A stretch of 64,000 nt of DNA from Phlyctochytrium arcticum (Eukaryota > Chytridiomycota > Chytridiomycetes > Chytridiales > Chytridiaceae). Location: NCBI GenBank assembly GCA_025602905.1, contig JAHLKI010000009.1, positions 1-64,000 on the forward strand. The letters run 5' to 3'. A program made the translations under genes and the position numbers. Below are positions 33,721 to 44,364 of the stretch, one piece after another. Each line of letters starts with the position of its first letter. The first letter of the stretch is position 1. Below the pieces are notes generated by a model. That model had not been told where the DNA came from, ran no database searches, and saw nothing but the letters and a program-made list of their open reading frames with translations.

Positions 33721-34302
33721 GAATGTTCAAATTCTTCTTGATCTCATTGATTGTACTGCATACGATATCCGAAACCGAGATCGGTAGACGTTTTCTTTCA
33801 TGATTGACGAATACACTCTCAACTATCATTCTATGATATCGCATAGCGCATGTTCGAAAGTAAGAGTGCCCATAACAAACCTGTCTCGCCGTCCTTGACG
33901 GTCCTTCATTACGAAACCCGACTTTGACAAAGTTCAAATTTGCAAAATGTTCCCGCACTATGATTTCCATTCCCTGTCAGATGCGCTGTTCCGGATATCG
34001 TCGTCCGTAGATAATTCACGATACGCAGACGGGCGCTTCGACTGTCGACTCCACATTTGAAGTTCCGGATCTTGATAAGATTTTTTTTCAAAATGTCGGA
34101 ACGAGCGAGCGTCCGGTATCCGGATCGCGCAAGTGGCACAGCACCCGCCGCGGAATCAGCCGGACCCACGGCGCAGCAAAATGGAAGGCCCTGGCCAATC
34201 GGAGCTTTTGGCGGCACAGTCATGCGAGCGGATGCAAGGCGAAGGCTGTTGCGAAATGCCAAAATTGTTAAAACCGCTGGAGGCCATTGCATGAACCTTC
34301 GT

Positions 34303-34309
34303 TATAAAA
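34303..34309 (+). promoter_or_regulatory. TATA box of the phytochelatin synthase gene
   Basis: TATAAAA stands alone in a mixed-sequence region. No ATG occurs between it and the ATG at 34525, which supports that start over longer upstream reading. Confidence 0.55.
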
Positions 34310-34524
34310 GTTTCTCGCCATCTTGTAGTCCATCACCATACCAGACTACTAGTAAAAGTGCTTGGCTACTTCAACTCAAGAAAGCACATACGGGGAAGCT
34401 GATACAACAACAAGAAGACACTGTTTACCTTTATTTGCGCATCACAATCCAACCACTTGGACAATTGCAAAAGGATCGAAAGCACAAACGACGACAAAGA
34501 CCAAGAAACAGAAAGGAAAAGACG

Positions 34525-36300
34525 ATGCTGGTGGGGTGCGGAATCAGTCGGGCAACTGCCAGGTCAAAGACTTATGCCGTAGGCCGGCGACACTCTTATG
34601 CTACACGCGACCTCTACTCTCAGGCCTCACGACACCACCCATCAGTCCCATCACTCTTGCTCCCTCGCTCTCATTCAACGACTAGTCCCCTACGAGCATC
34701 ACTCGCCATTCACCCTTGCCCCGCATCATCCGTCTCCTTTGCCCATAATGTGCCGTATGCGCACCCTCAAGGGTATATTGCACCACCACCATCATCAAAG
34801 ACTCGGCACTCTCAAAATATCCAGGACAGCAATATCTCACCCTCCACTGTTACCACACCCGCAACTGCTACCAACACACCATCCGTATCTGCTACGCCAA
34901 CTACAACAAAGACATTTTACCGCCGTGAACTCCCATCCCATTTGCATTCCTTCACTTCTCCTACTGGACGCGCTCTGTTCAGGGAATCGCTACAGTCTGG
35001 GCATGCCGAAATCTACTTTTCACTCTCGGGCAACTTTACTATGCAGTCCGAACCCGCATTCTGCGGTCTTGGCTCACTGGCCATGGTTCTGAATGCGCTA
35101 GCTGTGGATCCCGGCAAGACATGGAAAGGAGTGTGGCGATGGTACTCGGACGATATGCTGGAATGCTGTGCTCCGCTTGAGCAAATCCGGGAGCGAGGAA
35201 TGACGTTTCGCGAGTTGGGGTGTCTGGCACGTTGCAATGGTTTATCCGTCGTGGCGAAACGCGCCGACCAAGTCTCGCGTGAAGAATTTTTGGCCGATCT
35301 CAAGCGTGTGACTGCCAGTCAAGATTCACACATGGTTGTCTCGTTTTCCCGGGGAACCCTGAGCCAGACGGGCGACGGTCACTTTTCACCTATTGGCGCT
35401 TATCACCCCGAAAAGAATCAGGCATTGGTGTTGGACACGGCGAGATTCAAGTACCCTTCCTACTTTTGCGATGCGGACTTGTTGTATGATGCCATGCAGC
35501 CGATTGACAAGGAGACAGGATTGCCACGGGGATACTTTATTCTGACCAAGGGCGAAACGCGACCGATTGCTTTATGCAAAATCAACAATGAGAATTACAA
35601 CTGGCCATCCTTGACCAAGCTTTTTTGCCACGACTTACCTTTGGCGTTCAAAATGTTTGGCAGCACCAGTACCTCTTTATCATCCGAGACATCCGACGCT
35701 TCTACATCATCACTCCTTCCAACTCCATCCCTACAAGCCATCCCAACCAGCTCACAGTTGACTGCATCCGATGTGGTGCGCCATGTGCTCGCCAACCTGC
35801 CACAAGAGTACAGTTTCCTTATTTCCCTTGAGCAGCCCGGCGTCGATTTGGCTGCGGGTCCATCCGACGTCCCGGCCACTGATCACCATCATGTCCAAGT
35901 TCAGAAACTCCTGAATGAAACTGTCCGCAATCCCATGTTCAACATTGTCAAAGAAGCCTTTGCCTCGTCTCCCGCTCTACGCGCTCGCTTCCAATCCGCG
36001 GCATCCCAAGAACCCCTGGACACGGGCACACTATCCCTTGCCACCATCTTTATGCTCGCCTGTCCCCGCGAGACCTTTGCGACCCTCCCGCCTGCTGCAG
36101 CGACGCCCATCCACTCGGCCCGCGACCGCGCCGCCATGCCCCAGTTGCTGGGAGCCGAAGTGGAGCGGATATCGGAACAACTTGAGCTGGTCCTGAACAC
36201 GTTTTGTACCTGTGGAAAACGGCATCGGGCGTGTAAGAATGCTGTCCCGGCCATCAAGCGACCGATTGTCGAAGGTTCGATTCCGTCTTCCTCGGCCTAG
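34525..36300 (+). CDS. PCS: Phytochelatin synthase (Cys-peptidase clan)
   Basis: A single exon of 591 residues. Phytochelatin synthase transfers gamma-glutamyl-cysteine units from glutathione to make metal-chelating phytochelatins for cadmium/arsenic/zinc tolerance. The catalytic triad is complete: Cys in SEPAFCGLGSLAMVLNAL, His in TGDGHFSPIGAYH and Asp in LVLDTARFKYPSYF. The first ~85 residues are rich in Arg/Ser/Ala with almost no acidic residues (ISRATARSKTYAVGRRHSYA), resembling a mitochondrial presequence; a Ser/Thr/Pro linker follows before the catalytic domain. The C-terminal part is variable, as is usual, and ends with a Cys cluster (TFCTCGKRHRACK). The frame is open upstream to 34057, but the TATA box at 34303 and the first downstream ATG favour 34525. 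Confidence 0.93.
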   Translation: MLVGCGISRATARSKTYAVGRRHSYATRDLYSQASRHHPSVPSLLLPRSHSTTSPLRASLAIHPCPASSVSFAHNVPYAHPQGYIAPPPSSKTRHSQNIQDSNISPSTVTTPATATNTPSVSATPTTTKTFYRRELPSHLHSFTSPTGRALFRESLQSGHAEIYFSLSGNFTMQSEPAFCGLGSLAMVLNALAVDPGKTWKGVWRWYSDDMLECCAPLEQIRERGMTFRELGCLARCNGLSVVAKRADQVSREEFLADLKRVTASQDSHMVVSFSRGTLSQTGDGHFSPIGAYHPEKNQALVLDTARFKYPSYFCDADLLYDAMQPIDKETGLPRGYFILTKGETRPIALCKINNENYNWPSLTKLFCHDLPLAFKMFGSTSTSLSSETSDASTSSLLPTPSLQAIPTSSQLTASDVVRHVLANLPQEYSFLISLEQPGVDLAAGPSDVPATDHHHVQVQKLLNETVRNPMFNIVKEAFASSPALRARFQSAASQEPLDTGTLSLATIFMLACPRETFATLPPAAATPIHSARDRAAMPQLLGAEVERISEQLELVLNTFCTCGKRHRACKNAVPAIKRPIVEGSIPSSSA

Positions 36301-36479
36301 TTTCCGCTTCTCGGCTCTCTCTCTACTGTACATTCTCATCTTCCCCCACCTCTTTATTGTATTTACTTTTGTGACCCTCTATACCACTATCTATATCTTT
36401 AATTTATCAAGTTTCAACTCGCACATCTACTTTGCTCTTTTTTTTGTTGCCGAGTGAATCAGGAAATTTTATCATGGTC

Positions 36480-38480
36480 GCCGGAGAAGCTGTTTATCAC
36501 CTGGTCAGGAATACACGGACGGATATGCTTGTCAGGTTTTCATCCTCTTTTGGGCTGAGAAATGTCCACAAAAGAAGTTTTGAGGCCGGATTGAGCTGTG
36601 ATTGGCTGATCTGAGGGGTAACAATATGTGACTTTACTCGCTTTTGGGCGTTTTTCAGTCTACAACGGACAATTTTGAGACTGGATTAAGACTTGATTAG
36701 CTCGTTCGAGGGGTCTGGGTCAGAGTGGTCAGAGTGGTCAGAAAGTGGTCAGAAAATGGTCGACATCACGCGAGAGGATGAGCTTCAATCCCTCTTGGGT
36801 GTTTTCACTTCTATAATAGGACCTTTGGGAACTGAATTAGGCCATGATGAGCTGAACGGACGGATAACGAAATGTAATTTCCGACAAAGGAGGACCCGTC
36901 GATGCAGACAGAGCCCACACGAGGGGACGGGCTTGTTAAGTCTTTCTTCTCTTTTGGGCTGAACAGCAGCCGATAATGGGACATTGTGTGACTGAATTAG
37001 GATTTTATGAGTTGATCGGAGGGGTGCGAAAAGTGATTTCACGACAAGGATTCTGACAAGACTGGTCGGACGGGAGGCGAAAAAGTGGTGAAGTGAAACA
37101 CACGCGAGTAGCTGCACTTTTTAGATCTTTACGCCGTTTTGGGCTGCCAAATGTCCGAAACAAAATGTTTTGTAACCGGATTAGGTCTTGATGAGCCGCT
37201 CGGAGGGGTACGAAAAGTGGCCTCGACTCGGACATTTGTCCGACTAACCATAGCCGACATCTCTGCTAATTCCCGATTCCCGATGCCACTCCTCCGTTCT
37301 TGGGGTATAAAATCTCGGGATCAAACTCAATCACTTCATTATGAAGCATGGTCAAACCCAAAGCATCTCAAGCAGCAGCTACCGCACGACCAAAATGTCT
37401 GGACAGGATCCTCTCTCACAATGCAGAAAGACCATGAAATCGCCCTTTTGCAGATCAAACTTGCGTCTACTGTATTTTGATGTTTCCTCCAATCTTGTGA
37501 TCTTTGGGTGAGATTCATGGTATAGGAAGGTGCTTGCGAAAAATGATTGGAAGGATGGCTTGTCAAAGTTTCGGAAGAATTGTAATTCGCTGCAAGATTG
37601 AGCGCAGGGTCGAACGGCTGTCGGACTCTCGGAGCAGCTGTCGAACGAATTGAACGCAGACACGAAGGAGTGGGTTGGTCAGGTCTTTGACCTACTTTGA
37701 CCGTTTGAACATCTACAGCGGGCAATTCTGAAACTGGATTAGAATTTCATTACTCGTTCAGAGGAACACAGTTGTGATTTCCGACAAAGATTTCTGACAA
37801 GACTGGTCGAACCGTTGTCGAACGGCAGACAGGAAGAGATGGGTTGGTCGACCCATTTTCGGGTATCACCTACAACGGGCATTCGGAGATTAGATTAAGG
37901 CTTTATTAGCTTGTTAGAGGGTGGTCAGAGTGGTCAATCGAACGGTTGTCGAACGATCAATGTTCCCAGGAATATTGACTACATTTTGCAGGCACCACCT
38001 AAGGTCCACCATCATCCAGCAAATGCGCATCATGATGGCCACCGCTATTGCTAAGGACCCGATACGTGATTTCCGACACTGGTCTTCGTGGTCAGTGGTT
38101 GAACGAACCGTAGTCGAACGGCTGTCGAACGGCTGTCGAACGGCTGTCGAACGGCTGTCGAACGGGTTTTGAACGAACCTGTTGAACCGTGTTGAACGGA
38201 CACGACGGAATGGGCTGGTCAGGTCTTTAATCCATTTTGGGCGTTCTCACATCTATAACGGGCAATTCTGAGACTGGATTAGCATGTCATTACTCGTTCG
38301 GAGGGAAACGATGTGTCGATTGGATTGCCGACAAAGGATCTGACAAGACTGGTCGAACTGTTGAACGGGTTGAACAGCACAGCACACACAGGAGACGGAG
38401 CTTTTCAGGTTTTCAACCCCGTTGAGGGTCTAGAAGCTTGTAACGGGAAGTGTTGTGAGCGCATTAGGAGTTAATGAGCT
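36480..38480. repeat. Degenerate tandem-repeat array downstream of PCS
   Basis: A unit of roughly 150-350 bases recurs about seven times with heavy divergence. Recurrent words are ACTGGATTAG or ACTGAATTAG followed by a GATGAGCT-like word, GATTTCCGACAAAG, TCTGACAAGACTGGTCGAAC, and GGGTTGGTCAGGTCTTT. Frames are short and change between units, so I see no protein. It fills most of the 2.8 kb between PCS and the next gene. Confidence 0.6.
38110..38166. repeat. 11-base microsatellite in the array
   Basis: About five head-to-tail copies of GTCGAACGGCT. The same word occurs singly elsewhere in the surrounding array, so this is a local expansion of an array motif. Confidence 0.8.
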
Positions 38481-39065
38481 GCTTGGCATGCTGCCCCATC
38501 CCATTTTGCGAAGAGGAGGATCGGGCGAAGAAGACGAATGGAAGGTTCTCGCGAACGCGGCATGGTAGGACGAGGACGTGACGTGAGCAAGGCTGACCGT
38601 TAACGTTTCTGAGCCTGAATGAATTGAAGCCGCCCCCCACCCCCACACCCCGCCGAGAGTGATCCCGAGAGTGACCCCGAGTTCTGGGCGAGTCCCAGCG
38701 TAGACTTTCCAAAGTTTGCGGGTCTAGTTTATTTGGCAGAGCATTTACCACGGGTTTGATAGAATCCGATTGTTTGTTTTGGCGGGTGGATTTAGAGTTG
38801 TTGCGTGGTGTGTTTGGGGGAGCGTCAGGCGGGGCATTTTAACTTTGGGTGGATGAATTGCGGCGGAGAGTACGAAGTTATAAGGGACATTATTCACTTC
38901 GTACTCCCCGCGCGGACATTGGTACATTCCAGGGGGTCATCCAGAGACATAAAGGAGCATCAGAGGAGCATAACCTCGCAAAGCGCAAAGCGCATCAACC
39001 GCTGGCTGAAAGTTTTAATAAGCCACGAAAGATCGCTCAGCAGCATCAGCGGCAGTAGCAACCCT

Positions 39066-39073
39066 TATATATA
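39066..39073 (+). promoter_or_regulatory. TATA box upstream of the 39144 gene
   Basis: TATATATA about 70 bases before the ATG at 39144, a spacing consistent with a short leader. Confidence 0.45.
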
Positions 39074-39143
39074 GTAGCCTCCCCAAAACCTTGAATACCT
39101 CAGATACAGACCGCACATCTCTCACAACGACATCAGCGACAAT

Positions 39144-39755
39144 ATGGCCTTCTTTTGCCAGTCCGTCTACTTTGAGCTCGGCACCTCCATGACAAACATG
39201 ACCCGGGCCATCTCTTCCAACTTTCACTCTTCGTCCAGTTCTACTTCCTCGGCTCGCCGCCTTCGCTCTCGTAATACCCACCACCACCACCACCAACATG
39301 GACAGGACAACTCTCAGATCCATCACGCTCAACATACCCGCTGCCGGAACCCCCGCTGCACCTCGGACCGGCCTCCATCTTCCATCGCGTCGTTGTCAGC
39401 TTCTCGATCAATGGTTGACCCCCACATCATCACTTTGCCGCCCTACTCGCCTCCCGAAGGTGAACCCCCCGCCTACTCTCTAACTCCCCCACCTTGTTAC
39501 TCTTACTCTCACGCTCACCCCTCATCACCACCCCCACGCACCTCCACCTCGTCCTCCACTTCCTCGACCTTTTCACGCTCATCCCTCTCCCTCGGCCGCC
39601 GCAACAGAACCACATCTGCCGACCCCCAAAACAATGGATCATCCTCCCGCAGCCGCTCACGCTCAGAAAGCCCATCATGGCGTCGCCGCATCACATCTTG
39701 GATCATTGAGGCCGACGAGTACGCCGGTCAAGCCGGTCTTGTCGCTTGGTATTGA
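39144..39755 (+). CDS. Ser/His/Pro-rich protein with PPxY motif, unknown
   Basis: Single exon, 203 residues, not recognised. It has a His run, long Ser stretches, a proline-rich centre with LPPYSPPEGEPPAYSL (PPAY fits the PPxY ligand of WW domains, as in arrestin-like or Rsp5 adaptor partners), and a C-terminal RS-rich segment. It ends in the more structured-looking SWRRRITSWIIEADEYAG. No signal peptide or membrane helix. A TATA box at 39066 supports the start. A WW/ubiquitin-ligase adaptor role is only a guess from one motif. Confidence 0.6.
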   Translation: MAFFCQSVYFELGTSMTNMTRAISSNFHSSSSSTSSARRLRSRNTHHHHHQHGQDNSQIHHAQHTRCRNPRCTSDRPPSSIASLSASRSMVDPHIITLPPYSPPEGEPPAYSLTPPPCYSYSHAHPSSPPPRTSTSSSTSSTFSRSSLSLGRRNRTTSADPQNNGSSSRSRSRSESPSWRRRITSWIIEADEYAGQAGLVAWY

Positions 39756-40822
39756 TTTCTCAGTTCTTTCCTTATAGTATACCCTCTGTCTTTTTCTGTA
39801 GTACCAGTTCGTGTCAATGGACATTATTATAAATATACTCTTCACGGCTCAGACGGTTTTGCACGATAGGAAAAACGAAAGGGCGAGGAGTATGGTTTTG
39901 CTGAGCAAAATCCGTGTTGGCACAGACATTTTTCCCGAAGGAAAAATGGAGGGGTGAGATTAAGAGAAACTGGCAAAGCCCAAAGGGCCAGAAATGATTT
40001 TGCATAGTCAGTATTGGCCCAAACATTTTTTCGTATGGAAAAGTGGGTGGGAGAGATTTGCCGGAGCAGGCATTTGATAGATCATATGCTCAAAGACATG
40101 TCGACATGTCCTACTCGCAAACCACTCCTTTACTCGCAAACCGTCCTAAGAACTCCAATGTTTTGTCAATAGTATTTCGATATCGATAAAACTCAAAGTT
40201 GGAATTCTCTGTTCCAAGATTGCTGCTGCCAAGAAGGAGGCCGCTCATATTCTCGGCGTCCAAAGTCTTGGCACCGCAGAGTCAAGCAGCCCAAAACCGC
40301 GTCAAACAAACACACACACATTCTCTCCACACATAAAGACACATTCTCGTTTCCTCATATACATCAATCGACATACATCAGTCTTTTCCCAACTGGCATT
40401 CATAGGATTTTTGGTTGTTTTTCGTTCTTGTTGAAGGTTCAGACCGAGTCAGACCGACACCGCCATTTCGAACCCTCACCTGCGCCTCCCAACCGAAGGA
40501 GTTCAAAGGCAGTGTTTGTGTGAAGCCGCAGTTGAGCGTAGACGAGAGAAAATACTTTAGGGAAAGAAAAGATTAGAACAGTCGGAGAGCTTTGTGGTCT
40601 TTTGTTTTTGGTGTGGTGAATTGCGAGTGAGGTGAGTTTTTTGTCGAGAGTGGGGTTTTGTTTGGATAGGTTGCCTAACATGTTTGATGTCGTTTACAGG
40701 CTTGATCTGTCAGGGAATAGAGATACCTTTGTACTGGCGCTCTTGTTCTCAAAGCTTGAACGAAAAAACCCTACATCGACCTTGAATTGGAGAGCACCAA
40801 AAGGTCACATCAAGAGAACCCA
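39756..40822 (+). promoter_or_regulatory. Long upstream/leader region of RIM101 with PacC-type sites
   Basis: No gene seen. GCCAAG (the core PacC/Rim101 binding word) occurs at 40228-40233, and its complement CTTGGC at 40267-40272. A possible 5'-UTR intron runs from the GTGAGTTTTT at 40631 to an AG near 40699. The leader is long and A-rich, with a CACACA run near 40310. Confidence 0.45.
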
Positions 40823-43083
40823 ATGTCCTCGGCCTCACCCCCGCCGAATAGCTCCCACCCTTCCCACACCTGCCTGTGGGCCCACCCAACCCCCTGCCCC
40901 CTCCGCTTCAATGATGTCGAAACCCTCTACTTACATCTAACCAACGACCACGTCGGCCGCAAATCAACAAATAACCTGTGTCTAACATGTCATTGGAACG
41001 GATGTGGAACCGAAACGGCCAAACGGGATCATTTGACGAGTCATATTCGGGTTCATGTCCCCATGAAACCCCATGTTTGTGAGGTGAGAAAGTCAAGAGT
41101 TTGTGTTTTGTGAGAATAAAGACTGATTATTTGGTGTAGATTTGTGGACGAGCGTTCAAACGGCCTCAGGATAAAAAGAAACATGATAAATTACATGAAG
41201 ACCAGGCGTTGGAACAAGAGCTCTCGGAGCACGGTGTTCTTCTTCGGGTCCCTCAACCCCTTCCAACTCGTCGTCGCCGATCTAGCGCCGCCGCCGCAGC
41301 AGCAAATCTAGCCGCTACATCCAATTACATTCGATCCCCACAATCGGACTTCAAGGATGCGAGGTCCCCATCATTTGCCTCCTCGGCGGCGAGTATCCCC
41401 GAAATGGACCATCCGTCTCCATTGTCCGCTACCTTTCCCACTGGACAATACTACACGGCTGCCAACGGATCAATCGTCGAAGTGGAGGGTACACCCACTT
41501 TATCCTCTCCATCTGATGGCCAGTGGTCTGAAACTCCCGGCCTGTCCCCGCATTCACTCTCGGCACACGACTTTTCACCCCGGTCGATTGTATCGCCTGA
41601 TGGGTGTAGCCAGGACGTTGGGTTCACGGCTTCGGCCATGTACCCGCTGCCCATGAATGGTGCTGGTACGTTTATGGACACCAACGGCATGTCTGATTTC
41701 CAATTAGCCGATCAGTTCGATTATAACCCATCCCAACAACAACAACAACAACGTTTATTCCCCCAAGACTCATTCCAGCAACAACAAGCATTCACAACCA
41801 CGTATGCCAACCCGGACTACACAAGCCCACCCCCAAACAACCCCAACAAACGCGGCTACGATCTAGTCGATTCCTTCATGTCGGACATTAAAAAGAAACG
41901 CGTGACATCCACCTACGACGCAACATTGGCTCACCGCTTGGAAGAAATGGCCAGTTACCTGTTTGCCGATGACGACTGTTTGTCATTCCCTGAAACTATT
42001 CAATCGACACAACGACACCAACCCGCGGCGTTTGATACGCAACCGGTGGAAGATTTGAATGACTTGAATGCGTTTTTGGTTCAATTGAGTAATGAGATTG
42101 GGGATGATGGAGGTGTGGATTATTTGCCGAGTGATTTTGGATTGGTTGATGAGTTTGGCGTGGGAAATTCGCAAGTGTATACACCTCAACAACGACCGGT
42201 GTTTGATCCTGCATTGGCTGAATTCGATACAGTTCAACAACAACAACCTGTTGTTCCATCTCAGACTTTACAGACACCCACGCAGGATATGGCGTACTTT
42301 GACACGTCACTCCTCTCCACGGCTGCGACAAACCCGGCACCCTCTTGGATGCAACAACAACAACAGTCTTACTCGACTGCTGGGCAGTATAGTACCCAGC
42401 AACAGGTCCCAAGGGGAGTCTATATCCCCCCTGCACAATTAGAACGGGAAATGACAAATGTGCCTGTGGCCCCGGTCGTGTTTCATATTAGTTTACAACA
42501 GGCTGCACCTTCCCCTCCCCGACAACCCTCCCCACCACCCACCACCATCAAATCCACTCCTCGACAACAGAAACCGGTATCTCCTGATACACTCCTCTCC
42601 CAATTCCGGCAACTTTCCATCACCGATTCCATCGCTCAGCAGAAACGGGAAAAGGAAGTATTGGCCCGGAAGGTGGAAAAGGAAGAAATGGAGCGGGTTG
42701 CCGTGTTTGGTACCACTGGAGAAACGAGTAGACGACGACGGCATGCGCGGTTGGTTAAAATGTTGTTGGGACGGGTGGGTGAGAAATTGGGCAAGAAATC
42801 GGGGGTGGTTCAACCTCAACAACAGCAACAGCAAAAGAATGGAGCCACCAAACCTTTACCCCTCACCTCTCACATCGCACCACCACCCCTTCCACCCCGT
42901 AACCCCCCTCTTACCCCACAAATATCCCAACCTCCCCCCCGCCGGAGCAGCACACTCAGCATTTCCGTTGACGATAAAACCCTCTTATCTGATTCGTCGG
43001 AGGAAGACGAAGGCGAAGTCACACCGAGGTTTTCGGACCCGAGACGACGGGGACAGACGTTTTTTCCTGTTCGGGTTTCGTGA
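40823..43083 (+). CDS. RIM101: RIM101/PacC-type pH-response zinc-finger factor
   Basis: Two exons (40823-41083, 41140-43083) encode 734 residues. Three C2H2 fingers sit at the N-terminus: one starting CLWAHPTPC and ending [14 protein letters not shown], a second with [20 protein letters not shown], and a third with [16 protein letters not shown]. The order and the linker [14 protein letters not shown] are diagnostic of PacC/Rim101, which activates alkaline-response genes after proteolytic processing. The rest is low-complexity with several poly-Gln runs and proline blocks; a basic region ([20 protein letters not shown]) and an acidic Ser patch lie near the end. The intron splits finger 3. The downstream ATG was chosen; the frame extends upstream only to non-ATG codons. 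Confidence 0.92.
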
Positions 43084-43244
43084 TTTTTATGCCGTGTTTT
43101 ATTATTTTTTTGTACATACGAAATTTGATTTTGAAGCAATTATGAGACAAACTAGTTGAGCTATCTGATGACCATACAATGTTAGTGCACTTCTACTCGA
43201 GTACATATTGTGTGTGACTGTCGCAATGGTCTAACAATCAATTT

Positions 43245-43279
43245 GGCCGTCTCCAAAGCATGCCAAATTGGAGACGGCC
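43245..43279. other. Perfect 12-bp hairpin downstream of RIM101
   Basis: GGCCGTCTCCAA (43245-43256) pairs perfectly with TTGGAGACGGCC (43268-43279) across an 11-base loop, about 160 bases after the stop. It may be a 3'-UTR structure or a remnant of an inverted-repeat element. Confidence 0.7.
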
Positions 43280-44364
43280 CACTTTACTAATCATTCCACG
43301 CGGACGTCCAGTTCTGGCATGCACCGATTGTGTCCCACTGTTGCCATCAATTGATTGTTTACAGGCAACCTCGTGTCTCGGGATTTGCAGCAACTGAGGA
43401 CTGATCAGGGGCTTTCGTAGTCCATGACTGGTCGAATGATTGAGTACGGTGGTATCATCAAGCTCTCACCGACCAGGTCTTTCGAATATGATGCCATCAT
43501 TTGATGCAGGGGGAGTAGGTTTTCCAACAAGGGAAGCCCGGGGTTGGTCCTCAGATGTGGCAGGAGTTGTCTGTTCCACTCCTGTTGGAGTTGACAGTGA
43601 TTCCGCAAAGGAAGCCCAGGTCCGACGGGGTCGATGTTCGGCTGTAGCAGGAGTTGACTGCTCCATTCGTGTTGAAGTCGGTCGTGGTGATGATGCCAGT
43701 TCAGCCCATGTCCTAGGACGCGGCGAGGTTGAATCAGTGATAGGTGGTGTCACTGGGAGGAGCTGGACAGAGACCATGTTTGTTGTTTTGAGTGGGGGAG
43801 CAAGGAAACTTTGACAGAGTAAGGCTAATGTCTTTGAAAGTGTCTTTTGATGTTTGGATCGGTGTCCGAGACACGAAGCCAACAGAAGGGACTACTACTA
43901 TAGTCAAAGTCGATCCTTTTCGTTGTTCATCCGCGAGACATCGTATGTAGTGCGGCTGTATATATGGCTGCTCCAGGGATTGTTGAAATCGCCGTGTACG
44001 ATGTAAGATCAGCCTTCGTTGAATAATCCTGCTCCGAAGTATCCGACTGATACCAGCCACCTGGGAAGGAATTCGTGACGTCAAATTAGAACTCCTGGCA
44101 AAAAGGAGGCTGTCAAAAAGGAGATCATTGCCGAGATCACTTTTCCTTTTATACAAGGCTGGATCCCCTAGGTTTTGGGAAATCTCACGACGCAAGCAGC
44201 AACGGCATTGGAGGGGGTTTTGGGACTTACAAGCGGGCGTTCAAGAAACGTTGATCTGGACAAGGAATCGTAGAAGGAGCCCTTGCATTGTGATTGCTTT
44301 AGGTCAAAAGGCCTTCTGGACAGCTTCAGATCCATACCCATATAACCCGTGAAGCGAAACAATC
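43280..44364. other. Intergenic, possible small minus-strand reading frame
   Basis: A minus-strand frame (43466-43882, 138 codons) has two diverged internal repeats (EQSTPATAEHRPRRTWASF and EQTTPATSEDQPRASL). It lacks recognisable domains or supporting introns, so it is left as a possibility only. Nothing else is seen. Confidence 0.3.

Noticed and set aside
1..34000. Retrotransposon or DNA transposon explanation for the repeat-rich region
   Set aside because: I found no reverse transcriptase, integrase, transposase or long terminal repeats. The repeated units contain intron-bearing genes, which argues against RNA-mediated copying.
34057..34524. Upstream extension of phytochelatin synthase by 156 codons
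   Set aside because: A TATA box lies inside it, the residues are low-complexity, and there is no ATG between the TATA box and 34525.
36480..38480. CRISPR-like array
   Set aside because: Units are long, diverged and irregular with no constant repeat and spacer lengths; the genome is eukaryotic.
43466..43882. Minus-strand gene of 138 codons
   Set aside because: Internal repeats are interesting, but start, homology and splice support are all lacking; noted only as a possibility.
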